This document shows, one piece after another, positions 34,862-43,214 of a DNA stretch of 64,000 nt. A program made the translations under genes and the position numbers. Location of the stretch: contig NZ_JAMSLR010000010.1 in the NCBI RefSeq assembly GCF_023806485.1, positions 41,718 through 105,717 on the forward strand, read 5' to 3'. The stretch comes from Thermalbibacter longus (lineage in GTDB: Bacteria > Chloroflexota > Chloroflexia > Thermomicrobiales > Thermomicrobiaceae). The notes below the pieces were generated by a model. The model was not told where the DNA came from, did no database searches, and saw only the letters and a list, made by a program, of their open reading frames with translations. Within the stretch, counting starts at the first letter, position 1, and every line of letters starts with the position of its first letter.

Positions 34862-35131
34862 ATGAAGCGCCAGCGAGGACACCGGCTGGACGTCATGTTC
34901 GAAGAAGAGGAGGACTTCGAGCCGGTTCGCACGCGGAGGAACCGTACCCGTAACGAGAGCATGGATGACGCTCGCGCTGCCTGGGAGCCGGTCGTCTGTT
35001 CCCAGTGTGGTGAAGATCACCCTGATACGAGCCGGGTTCGACTGAGGCGGACGACGCACGGGATCGAGGCCCGCTGCTCGGTCTGCGGCGCTGTCGCCGC
35101 GCGTTACGCGGCCGGCGTGTGGACCTCGTAG
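34862..35131 (+). CDS. Small zinc-ribbon-like protein
   Basis: The 89-aa protein has an acidic and basic N-terminal part (FEEEEDFEPVRTRRNRTR) and two CxxC pairs, VVCSQCGEDH and ARCSVCGAV, about 26 residues apart, fitting a zinc ribbon. I do not recognise a named family. A good promoter lies upstream and GGAGGTCGAGG precedes the ATG, which supports it being a real gene. Confidence 0.6.
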   Translation: MKRQRGHRLDVMFEEEEDFEPVRTRRNRTRNESMDDARAAWEPVVCSQCGEDHPDTSRVRLRRTTHGIEARCSVCGAVAARYAAGVWTS

Positions 35132-35654
35132 GCACGAGATTGAATCTGCAGCCCTGCTGCTGATCACGATTGTCTCTGTACCTGCTCTCGCCCGGTCGTG
35201 TCCACCGGGACGCGGGTAGGTCTTGCCACCATTCGAGCCTCATTTCCGGTGGCTGCTCACGGCTCCCGAGCCATTGGTCGCTGTACGGAGCCTGGGCACT
35301 CGTGCCCTCCCGGGGCCCTTAGGTGTTTTGAATCTCAAGATCTATCCCAACGCACTCCGATCAAATGAGCCTTTTAACCAGAGCCTACTGTAGCGCCGAT
35401 GACGATCCACACGCGGCGACGGTAAGGCACGAGGTATCAGGATCTGCTCAGTCTCGTCGGGATTGTCGGTTCCGACGGACCCGCACGTGGATGGCCGCTC
35501 GGTCGGTTTTCGCAGGACAGTGATTTGCTCGTCAACGTGCCCAGCGACCCCGGCCGGATTCCTGCGAGCCATGCTCAAGCGAGTCGCAAGACGATGGTGC
35601 TGTTACAATGACGATCTACCGGCGCTGGCGAAGTTTTCCGTGTGGAGAGCCCCG
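35132..35654. other. Intergenic, no gene recognised
   Basis: About 520 bases hold no protein I can support. GGGCAC (35294-35299)/GTGCCC (35302-35307) is a perfect hairpin with a 2-base loop. A TACAAT -10-like box lies at 35604-35609 before the PrpD-family gene, with no clear -35. The PrpD frame is open from 35463, but that part lacks family similarity. Confidence 0.45.
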
Positions 35655-37025
35655 ATGACGCTGACGCGAGAGCTTGCCGAGTTCGTGGTCGACTTCCGGA
35701 ACCGGCCACTCCTCGACGACGTCCGTCGTGCTGCCGAGCGGGCAATGCTGGATTGGTTAGGCTCGGCTATTCGTGGGGGCGAAGCATTCCCGGCCCGAGC
35801 CGTTCTGGAGGTGGCCCGGCACGCGATGGCCGGCGAGGACGCGACTGTCCTGGCGACTGGCGAGCGGCTGTCGGCTCTGGGGGCGGCCTTGGCCAACGGA
35901 GCAGCCTCGCACGTCCTCGAGCTGGATGACCTGCACCAGGAATCCACCTTTCACCCCGCCGCACCGATCATCCCGGCGGCACTGGCTGCCGCTGAGCGAA
36001 CTGGGTCGAATGGCCAATCGTTACTCCAGGCGGTGGTGGCCGGCTACGAGGTCGGGATCCGCCTGGCCGAAGCGGTGAACCCGTCGCACTATCGCTACTG
36101 GCACCCAACGGCGACCTGCGGCGTGTTCGGCGCGGCCGCCGCGGCCGGCGTGGTGCTCGGTCTGTCGTGTACAGAGTTGATCGATGCGCTCGGCAGTGCC
36201 GGCACGATGGCCGGCGGGCTGTGGCAGTTCCTCGACGATGGGGCGATGTCCAAGCCGCTGCATGCAGGTAAGGCGGCGCATGATGGTCTGCTCGCTGCCG
36301 AGCTCGCCAGAGCAGGGTTAAGTGGCGCGAGCGCCATCCTCGAGGGATCGCGCGGCTTCTTCGCCGCTACTGCTGGCGAGGTCGACCCGTCGCGGATCAC
36401 CGATGGCCTCGGTCACCGCTTCAAGATCCTGGAGATCGGTTTCAAGCGCCATGCCTGTTGCGGCCATACCCACACCGCAGTCGACGCGGCCCTCGCCCTG
36501 CGCCGGCGTATCGCTGGCCGCACGATCCTGCAGGTCGAGGTCGGCACGTATCGTGTGGCGCTCGATATCACCGACAACCCGGCACCGGAGACGGAGAGGG
36601 CTGCCAAGTTCAGCCTCCAGCACTCGGTGGCCGTGGCGCTCCTCGACGGAGCGGCTGGTCTCGAGCAGTTTCGGTCCGAGCGGCTGGTCGACCCCGAGCT
36701 GGCCGCGCTGCGTGCCAAGGTCGTCGTTGAGGCCGTTCCGGAATTCACCGACGTCTACCCGCGGTTATGGCCTGCGGTGGTTCGGGTGCGGCTGGCGGAC
36801 GGCGAGGTCTTGGAGGAGACAGTTACTGTCCCCCACGGCATGCCGGGTAGCCCGATGAGCGACCAGGAGCTGCGAGGGAAGTTCCTGGGCCTGGTGACGC
36901 CGGTACTCGGTCGCGAGCGGGCGGACTTACTGGCCCAGGCGGTGGCCCGCCTCGGCGACGGCCTACCGGCGCGCGAGCTCCTCCGCTCGTGCTGGCCCGA
37001 GCGCGACCCACTGCCTAGCGCTTGA
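35655..37025 (+). CDS. MmgE/PrpD-family protein
   Basis: The 456-aa protein starts MTLTRELAEFVVDFRNRPL and has the family blocks ASHVLELDDLHQES, HPAAPIIPAALA, TCGVFGAAAAAG, KPLHAGKAAHDGL and FKRHACCGHTHTAVDA. Family members include 2-methylcitrate dehydratase and other hydro-lyases or isomerases; the substrate here is not decided because no prp genes are nearby. GGAGAG upstream supports the ATG at 35655. The 3' end overlaps the next, convergent gene by 11 bases. Confidence 0.9.
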   Translation: MTLTRELAEFVVDFRNRPLLDDVRRAAERAMLDWLGSAIRGGEAFPARAVLEVARHAMAGEDATVLATGERLSALGAALANGAASHVLELDDLHQESTFHPAAPIIPAALAAAERTGSNGQSLLQAVVAGYEVGIRLAEAVNPSHYRYWHPTATCGVFGAAAAAGVVLGLSCTELIDALGSAGTMAGGLWQFLDDGAMSKPLHAGKAAHDGLLAAELARAGLSGASAILEGSRGFFAATAGEVDPSRITDGLGHRFKILEIGFKRHACCGHTHTAVDAALALRRRIAGRTILQVEVGTYRVALDITDNPAPETERAAKFSLQHSVAVALLDGAAGLEQFRSERLVDPELAALRAKVVVEAVPEFTDVYPRLWPAVVRVRLADGEVLEETVTVPHGMPGSPMSDQELRGKFLGLVTPVLGRERADLLAQAVARLGDGLPARELLRSCWPERDPLPSA

Positions 37026-38016
37026 GGGAGGCCATCAGCGCGTCGGCCTGCGCGAAGAGAGCGGGAGCGCCGCCGGTGTGGATAAAGACCACCGTCTCTT
37101 CGCGCCCGATCTCCCCGTTCCGGATGTGGTCGATCATCCCTGCGAGCGTCTTCCCGGTATACACCGGATCGAGCAGTAGCCCTTCGGTCTGCGCTGCCAG
37201 CTTGATCGCTTCCAGGCACTCCGCGGTCGGTATACCGTATCCTGGCCCGACGTACCGGTCATCGATACGGAGATCGTCAGGCCCTAGCCGGGCGTCGACT
37301 CCGAGGAACTCGGCGGTCGCGTTCGCCAGGGGCAAGACGACATCCCGGATCGCCGCGGCGTCTGCCTCGATCCCGATGCCGACCACCTGGAAGGGATCCC
37401 CACAGAGCCTGGCGCCGAGTGCCAAGCCGGCGTGCGTGCCGCCTGACGTGCTGCTCGTCACGTAGACGCGGGAGACGTCCCAGCTATTCGCGATGAGCTG
37501 TTGAGTCAGCTCGAAGGCGGCAGCGACATACGCTGATGCTCCGAGCGGCGTCGAGCCGCCGGTAGGGATGATATAGGGTCGTTCCCCCTGCCGGCGAAGC
37601 TCTTCGGCGATGCGCTCCATCTCCGGCTGGCGCTCGCTCCGATCGCGCACGAAGTGAACCTCGGCCCCGAGCAGGTAATCGAGCAGCAGATTGCCCTGAG
37701 CTGGCGGGTCAGCGTCCGCGCTGCTGAGCACCAGAACGCAGCGCATGCCCGCGACCCGCGCCGCCGCGGCTGCCTGTCTACAGTGGTTCGACTGTGCCGC
37801 GCCGGTAGTGATGATGACGGTGGCACCCTGTTCCCATGCATCAGCGATCAGGTACTCGAGCTTGCGGGTCTTGTTGCCTCCCAGGGCCAGACCGGTGAGA
37901 TCGTCTCGTTTGATGAGGATGCGCGGGCCGTCGAGCGCGGCGCTCAGGTTGCGGGCGTCCTCCAAGGGGGTGGGCAGGTGAGCCAGCGGCCAGCGGGGCA
38001 GTGAGGGCAGGCGCAT
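37015..38016 (-). CDS. D-cysteine desulfhydrase / ACC deaminase-family PLP enzyme
   Basis: The 333-aa fold-type II PLP enzyme has the cofactor lysine Lys49 in LGGNKTRKLEYL and GAAQSNHCRQAAAAA, typical of D-cysteine desulfhydrase and 1-aminocyclopropane-1-carboxylate deaminase. The family splits these activities on a few residues that I cannot resolve by eye; D-cysteine desulfhydrase is more common in such bacteria. GGAGGAGAG precedes the ATG at 38016; the open frame upstream is not needed. Confidence 0.85.
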   Translation of the reverse strand: MRLPSLPRWPLAHLPTPLEDARNLSAALDGPRILIKRDDLTGLALGGNKTRKLEYLIADAWEQGATVIITTGAAQSNHCRQAAAAARVAGMRCVLVLSSADADPPAQGNLLLDYLLGAEVHFVRDRSERQPEMERIAEELRRQGERPYIIPTGGSTPLGASAYVAAAFELTQQLIANSWDVSRVYVTSSTSGGTHAGLALGARLCGDPFQVVGIGIEADAAAIRDVVLPLANATAEFLGVDARLGPDDLRIDDRYVGPGYGIPTAECLEAIKLAAQTEGLLLDPVYTGKTLAGMIDHIRNGEIGREETVVFIHTGGAPALFAQADALMASLKR

Positions 38017-38062
38017 CGTTTGCCTCTCCTCCGCAGAGTCGGCACCCAACGCCCCACTCGTA

Positions 38063-38626
38063 TCACCCTGGCTCGTCCCTGTCAACGGCCATCCGGCGCT
38101 CAGGATTGCCGTTGCGTAACGACTCGAGCGTGAGATCGAGCGTCCCGATTCCGGTCACCATGGCGGCGGCCAGAAAGAGCACCTCGTACCAGGACCGGGT
38201 CGATCGCCGCCGGCGTGCGGAGCCCTGGGCGACCGGCACGTCGCCCTCGCGGAGCTTCCAGCGATAGCGAGATCGGTCCCGTCAGACGCGGGCCGTGAGT
38301 CGCCGGTTCCGGTAGCGAAGGCTGGTCGGGGCGGCCGATCCCTTGCCGTCAGATTCGCCGGCTGCTACCTGCCACGCGCCGAGGCCGGGTACGGTGAGCT
38401 CACTAGACCCGAAGAGAGTGAAGGTCAGCTCGGATATGCGGCTCACCGACAGCGCCCATGGCTCCGTGGCGAGTTCCCGAGCTTCCTGGTCTGAGAGCGC
38501 GAGCACCGAGCGCTTCAAGTTGCTTCCGCTCGCCATCTCTCGCACACCCAGCCGGGCCGGGAGCCAGCGACGGCGCAGCGCTCGGTGGTGGGTTACCGCG
38601 TGGAGCCGGAACTCGGTCGCCGTCAT
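38063..38626 (-). pseudogene. Paralog of the 38870-39376 gene, interrupted by in-frame TGA
   Basis: From the ATG at 38626 the frame codes 114 residues, stops at TGA (38282-38284), and continues in the same frame for 72 more codons to the stop at 38063. The whole of it aligns with the neighbouring unknown protein: MTATEFRLHAVTHH with MTKVESNLYEVRHL, VLALSDQEARELA with ILPLTPEEVVGLC, LTARV-stop-RDR with FTARV-Tyr-TDG, and SWYEVLFLAAAMV with AWHELLYLAAAVV. The TGA replaces a TAC (Tyr) codon position. It is a decayed duplicate, or a 114-aa truncated protein is made. No SECIS-like element was noticed. Confidence 0.7.
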
Positions 38627-38644
38627 GCGTCCCCCCGTAAGAAT

Positions 38645-38688
38645 GAACTCGACATCGCATGGTCTCGCGTCCCTGCGATGTCGAGTTC
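38645..38688 (-). repeat. Perfect 15-bp inverted repeat in the leader of the broken paralog
   Basis: GAACTCGACATCGCA (38645-38659) and TGCGATGTCGAGTTC (38674-38688) are exact complements separated by 14 bases. It lies 18 bases before the ATG at 38626. It could be an operator, a leader hairpin, or a terminator for the upstream gene, though no T-tract follows. Confidence 0.75.
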
Positions 38689-38869
38689 GTCCATGGCTCA
38701 TCCCCTATAGGCAACGGTTCAACCGGTTATCCCATCCTCGATGAGTGCCGCTGGTAGATTACGGTCGACTCCTCATCGCGCCGTGCTGCTGCGCGCGGGG
38801 CCGTCTTGCGCCGCCCGCGCGTTCCCGCTCGTCACCTCGCCGAAGCGTGGTCCGCTGGGTCATCAGAGG

Positions 38870-39376
38870 TCATTCCTCTTGCCAGTCGTCCTCATCGACC
38901 TCGGCGACTACTGCGGCGGCGAGGTAGAGCAGCTCGTGCCAGGCCTGGAGCGGGCTGATCGGTCTCAGCTCGCAACGGGCCAGGAGCGTGCCGTGTTCCC
39001 ACAGTTGCCAGGACGAGCACAGCCCATCCGTGTAGACTCGAGCCGTAAACTCCCGGCCCGCATGCTCGAGCGTCGTGATCCGCCACAACCGCTCCTGCCC
39101 GGGATGGTCGCCGTTTGGGCTCAGGAGCCACGTTCCATCGCTCCTCACGACGAGCAAGTCACCGTTGACAGCCTCGTAGGTTCCGGGGCGAAGCGCGCAC
39201 ACGCCGAATGCCCAGCCTTCGCCGCAGAGCCCCACGACCTCCTCTGGCGTAAGCGGGAGGATCGAGCAAGAGAAGCACTCGTCGCCCGGGCGCCGTGCCA
39301 GAACCAGCGCCTGCCACCGGGCCGGCACCTGTCCGAGATGTCGGACCTCATAGAGATTAGACTCTACCTTCGTCAT
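38870..39376 (-). CDS. Unknown protein, intact member of a tandem paralog pair
   Basis: The 168-aa protein is not recognised. It has MTKVESNLYEVRHLG at the start, Cys-containing segments (CFSCSILPLTP, GVCALRPGTYEAV, CSSWQLW), a central SPNGDHPGQERLWRITTLEH and a C-terminal hydrophobic stretch AWHELLYLAAAVVAEV followed by an acidic end. No signal peptide is evident. A start at 39406 is possible. It shares its full length with the interrupted copy downstream, which suggests a tandem duplication. Confidence 0.65.
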   Translation of the reverse strand: MTKVESNLYEVRHLGQVPARWQALVLARRPGDECFSCSILPLTPEEVVGLCGEGWAFGVCALRPGTYEAVNGDLLVVRSDGTWLLSPNGDHPGQERLWRITTLEHAGREFTARVYTDGLCSSWQLWEHGTLLARCELRPISPLQAWHELLYLAAAVVAEVDEDDWQEE

Positions 39377-39975
39377 CTGCTCTTCGCGCGGCATCATCTG
39401 AACCATCGATCCAGCCCTCCAGCGTACTCGTACATCAACTCATTGCCCCTGGCCGAGGCTCCCGGCCGTGTCCGGCGTCTCTAGCCACCCAGCACTGGCG
39501 TGACCAGTGCGTGTTGCTCACACGCGCGTACAGTGCTTGCCCACTCCAGCGCCCTTCCCCTCTGTGCCCCAGGTCTGCACACTGATCAGCCATGCCGCCG
39601 GCATCCTCGTACCGGACCGCAGACTACCGCTCCGACTCGAGCGACGTGCGTTTGCCTCCAGGTTCCGGAGCGGTAATCCGCACTCACGATACGCGGGTTC
39701 GAGGCGGCTAGCGTCCTCCATTTGGCTGTACGTACATTCCCCGAACGGCAGAATTTTGGCCAGGCGAAGTGTCCTAACTGGATGGGGAATTCGTGGATTG
39801 TTACCCGGCATGTGGTGCGCCTGTCGAACGCGCCCTGGCCGGGTCGGCTGGGCCTTGAGATGCCGGCGGAAACCGGCACTCGCATCCGGTGACGTGGCTA
39901 TCAGGATCGGCCGTCCGATTTGGGCCGTGGATAGAGCCACCCACGGTGGCTAAGCCGCGAACGGCGGGTGACGAA
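39377..39975. other. Intergenic patch without supported genes
   Basis: Nearly 600 bases contain open frames on both strands, none with recognisable protein features. The stretch 39720-39800 is more A/T-rich than its surroundings and could be remnant DNA from a mobile element, but I see no paired terminal repeats or transposase piece. Confidence 0.35.
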
Positions 39976-42171
39976 TTACTCGAGCGGCGAGACGAGGAGA
40001 CCGAGTTCGAGCGCGCGGACAACGGCCTGCGTGCGGTTCGCGACGCCGAGCTTGCCGATGATACTCTCGACATGCGCCTTGACCGTGCCCTGGCTCACGT
40101 GCAGCGTGTCTGCGATCTCCCGGTTGGTTAATCCCTGTGCCAGGTAGCGCAACACCTCGCGCTCGCGCTTACTGAGCGGCTCGGGGATGACGGCCGCGTG
40201 GCGCTCGCCGGAGGTGGATGCAAACGAGCCGAGGACCCGGCGCTCTCGCTGCATGATCCTCTCGTAGAGCCGGGCATTGGCGATCGCCAGCGCCGCGCGG
40301 TCGGCCAGTTCCTGAAGCAGGAGTTGATCGTCCATCGTGTAGGGGCGCCGTGGGTCGTTTCGGGCCAGGCAGACGGCTCCGATGACCTGCCCCTGCTCGC
40401 GCAGCGGCGCTGCCAGGAGGCTCCGCGCGTCGAAGTACTCGCGAACCAGCTCATAGCTCGGCATAAGCGAGCGACGCTTCTCTGGAGGCAGCGCTGTCAA
40501 GTCCGGGATCAGCAGAGCCTCGCCACTCTGCACGACCTTGCCCGAGATCCCCTGATCGGCGCGCAGTGGGGTCATCGCCACAACGTCGCGAAGAGCGCGC
40601 TGAACAGCGGAGTCGGGATGGTACACCATTGCCGGCTCCAGCCAGCGCCCATCGTCCGAGAGCAGGCGAATGATGCAGAGTTCGCCGATTCGTTCGCCAA
40701 TGAAACGGCCAACAGCGTGCAGAACTGCACGGAAGTCGAGACTCGCCTCCGCAAAGATGCGTGAAGCCTCGGCGAGTATCTGGACGCGGGCTGCCTGGCG
40801 CCGCGCCTCCTCGGCAGCGCGCCGCGCCTCCCGGTAGAGGCGAGCGTTCTCGACTGCTTGGGCGATCTTCCGAGCCAGTTCCTCGATCACGGCAAGATCT
40901 GCTTGTGTGTACCGCCGGCATGCTGTTGCCGAGATCAGCGTGATTGCGCCGACAACGCGTTCCCGGCGAATGAGCGGGGCGGCGATGATCGAGAGCGGGC
41001 CGACGTCGTCCCAGAACGCGACCATATTCCTGGCGTGCTTGCGTCCGATCAACCGCTCGCCAGGAATTTCCGTGTAGAGCTCAGACTGGCCAGTGCGCAG
41101 TACGTTCGCTATAAAATCGGGACTCCCCGATTCGCTCGAGAGCTGGGCCTCGAGATCCGCCGTCCACGATCCAGGGTCGGCGTGGACGGCCACAACTCGA
41201 GCGACTCCGCCGTCTTCGGTGACCAGATCTATCGCGCACCAGTCCGCCATGCGCGAGGTCACCAGTTCCGCTACCTGCGAGATGGTCGACTCGTACTCGA
41301 GAGCCGAGCCGAGGATGGCGCCGGCTTCGACGAGGAGCCGCAGCCCTTCCTCCGCCCGGCGAAGCCGCGTGATGTCGTGGAAACTCTTGACGACGAAACG
41401 TACGTTCCCGTGGTCATCCGGAACCGGCCGGGCTCTGACCACGACCCACCGGTCTTCGCTGCTGCCCAGCGGCTGGAAGCAGTACGTGGCCTCGGTGGCT
41501 GGAACTCCCTGGAAAACCTGCCAGACCGGCATGGCCTCGGGCGAGAGCGGGCCGCCGTTCTCGTCCCGCATCTGCAGGCGCTCGTACACCGCCAGCAGCT
41601 CCAACCCGATCATTTCGCCGGCCGAAGGATAGCCAAAGAGCTGTGCCAGGGCCTCGTTGGCGTACCGGATTCGCCCATCGGGCATGAGCATCGCTACCCC
41701 ATCGGCAATATTCGCGAGGATAACTTGGAGCTGGTCGCGCGCGCTCCGGAGTTTCTCTTCCGCCCGCTTGCGGTCGTCGATCGACAGCAGCGTGAGACAG
41801 ATAGCCTGGACGGTGCCAGCGGCATTACGCAGCGGCGTAAAATGGATCTCAACCCAAATCTGGCCTTCACCATGGGGCAGCTTACGCTCGGTGACAACCA
41901 TCGCGCCGTCGAGTGCCCTTTGGATATAGGACACGATATCGTCACGATCTTCAGGCCGCAGGGTCTCATCGTAGAGGTGGCCAGTGGCCAGCGGCTGGTA
42001 GTACGACTCAGCAAATTGCTGGGCCAACCGGTTAAACCCGAGAACACGGCGATCGGGGTCGAGGACGACCATCGCCTGCTGGCCAGCATCGGCGATAGCC
42101 TGGAGCAGGCTGACCCACTGGCGAACGTCCGCTATGGTATCGCGTACTTCGGCCTCCACACGAGCCTCCAC
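39976..42171 (-). CDS. PAS-GAF sensor protein with LuxR-type DNA-binding domain
   Basis: The 731-aa cytoplasmic protein is a one-piece regulator. It has two PAS domains (about 20-135 and 145-270, the second with its ITRLRRAEE exit), two GAF domains (about 275-435 with ADWCAIDLV, and 460-640 with ELCIIRLL), and a C-terminal LuxR helix-turn-helix (about 665-731) with LSKREREVLRYLAQGLTN and the recognition helix VSQGTVKAHVESI. There is no histidine-kinase or receiver domain and no membrane span, so the signal is a small molecule, light or redox cue sensed inside the cell. The start is GTG. Confidence 0.9.
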   Translation of the reverse strand: MEARVEAEVRDTIADVRQWVSLLQAIADAGQQAMVVLDPDRRVLGFNRLAQQFAESYYQPLATGHLYDETLRPEDRDDIVSYIQRALDGAMVVTERKLPHGEGQIWVEIHFTPLRNAAGTVQAICLTLLSIDDRKRAEEKLRSARDQLQVILANIADGVAMLMPDGRIRYANEALAQLFGYPSAGEMIGLELLAVYERLQMRDENGGPLSPEAMPVWQVFQGVPATEATYCFQPLGSSEDRWVVVRARPVPDDHGNVRFVVKSFHDITRLRRAEEGLRLLVEAGAILGSALEYESTISQVAELVTSRMADWCAIDLVTEDGGVARVVAVHADPGSWTADLEAQLSSESGSPDFIANVLRTGQSELYTEIPGERLIGRKHARNMVAFWDDVGPLSIIAAPLIRRERVVGAITLISATACRRYTQADLAVIEELARKIAQAVENARLYREARRAAEEARRQAARVQILAEASRIFAEASLDFRAVLHAVGRFIGERIGELCIIRLLSDDGRWLEPAMVYHPDSAVQRALRDVVAMTPLRADQGISGKVVQSGEALLIPDLTALPPEKRRSLMPSYELVREYFDARSLLAAPLREQGQVIGAVCLARNDPRRPYTMDDQLLLQELADRAALAIANARLYERIMQRERRVLGSFASTSGERHAAVIPEPLSKREREVLRYLAQGLTNREIADTLHVSQGTVKAHVESIIGKLGVANRTQAVVRALELGLLVSPLE

Positions 42172-42419
42172 GCTCAGGGTAGCCGACTGACAAGTACTCC
42201 CCGCTTACCGGTGCAACTCGCGCTTGCCTCCTCCCGCCGCGAGGCGGCGCGAACCATCTGGGGTCGCTCATGCTGCGAAGGATATGGGTACATGGCTGGA
42301 TACCGGGTCGGGGCGAGGGGCTATCCTCACTCCGCCGCGGTTAGGAGCTCTTGCATCATTGTAGTAGCGAACCCGACAGAAGGAAATAGCGAGGTGCCGT
42401 GAAATGGTGACAATTCGTC
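42172..42419. other. Divergent intergenic region, no gene
   Basis: This region separates the LuxR-type sensor from the SnoaL-like gene. I find no protein gene and no strong promoter for the sensor on the minus strand. Confidence 0.4.
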
Positions 42420-42448
42420 TTCTCAAAAACTCCGGCGTCGCCTAAAAT
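42420..42448 (+). promoter_or_regulatory. Candidate promoter of the SnoaL-like gene
   Basis: TTCTCA (42420-42425) and TAAAAT (42443-42448) are 17 bp apart in a locally A/T-rich stretch. The -35 matches consensus at 4 of 6 positions. Confidence 0.45.
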
Positions 42449-42595
42449 ATCCAGTACAGGATGCATTCCCAGACCTCGGGAGAAGCCTTAACCCAAGCCG
42501 GTCGTCTCCGACCTCTCGAACTCCAGGGTGGGGTTGCGACCTTCGTCGCGCAGTCACCAGGAGCAAGCGTCCCGGAAGTCTCGAGGAGCATGGAC

Positions 42596-43033
42596 ATGAC
42601 GCTCGATAGCAGGGTCACCCTGGTTCGCCGCTGGTCCGAGGAGGTCTGGAACCAGACTCGGTTCGAGATCCTCGACGAGATCGCCACACCGGACATCACC
42701 TACCTGAGCATGCTCGGTGCCCCGGTGGAGGGACTCGAAAGCCTCAGGTTATATACGTCGATCACGCGACTAGCCTATCCTGACCTTCAGGTCACGATCC
42801 AATCAATCGAGCTCCTGGGTGATCGCGCGGTTGCATCAGTGAGCGTCGACGGGTGGATTACTCGGGTTCCCGAAGGCTTCCCGCCTGCCAGTGAAGAGGT
42901 GCATGGGCACTTCCTCGTGTCCTTCTCGTTCAGAGAAGGTAGGATCGCGCAGGTGCGGATGATGCCAGAGGCCGGCATCACGCCGAACTGGTCTTCCGAT
43001 CAGCCCATAGTGCCACCTCGCTTTGGCTATTGA
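42596..43033 (+). CDS. SnoaL-like (polyketide cyclase-fold) protein
   Basis: The 145-aa protein has the cone-shaped alpha-plus-beta pattern of SnoaL proteins: VRRWSEEVWNQTRFEILDEI, then ATPDITYL, LYTSITRLAYPDLQVTIQSI and FSFREGRIAQVRMM. These proteins bind small molecules and include cyclases and hydrolases; no catalytic assignment is possible. The frame is open to 42461, but GAGGAG at 42583-42588 fits the ATG at 42596. Confidence 0.7.
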   Translation: MTLDSRVTLVRRWSEEVWNQTRFEILDEIATPDITYLSMLGAPVEGLESLRLYTSITRLAYPDLQVTIQSIELLGDRAVASVSVDGWITRVPEGFPPASEEVHGHFLVSFSFREGRIAQVRMMPEAGITPNWSSDQPIVPPRFGY

Positions 43034-43214
43034 CGACCTTGTCATACCGATCGCTACCGCATACGACCCGAGACAGTCCGGGCAACGACCGGGACGAGAT
43101 TCCGGCGGTCCTGCCTGAGATGGTCGCGGCGTAGACGTGCGCTGGGAACATGGTCGATAATTCCGAGCGGCCGGCTGATGGCTGATCCTTGTTATTTCTA
43201 AGGAGGGACGCTCG

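Noticed and set aside
38282..38284. Selenocysteine at the in-frame TGA of the broken paralog
   Set aside because: The paralog has Tyr, not Cys, at this position and no hairpin with selenocysteine-insertion character is seen just downstream.
39507..39953. Protein genes on either strand of the 39.4-40 kb gap
   Set aside because: Frames on both strands are equally long with no family features, ribosome site or promoter.
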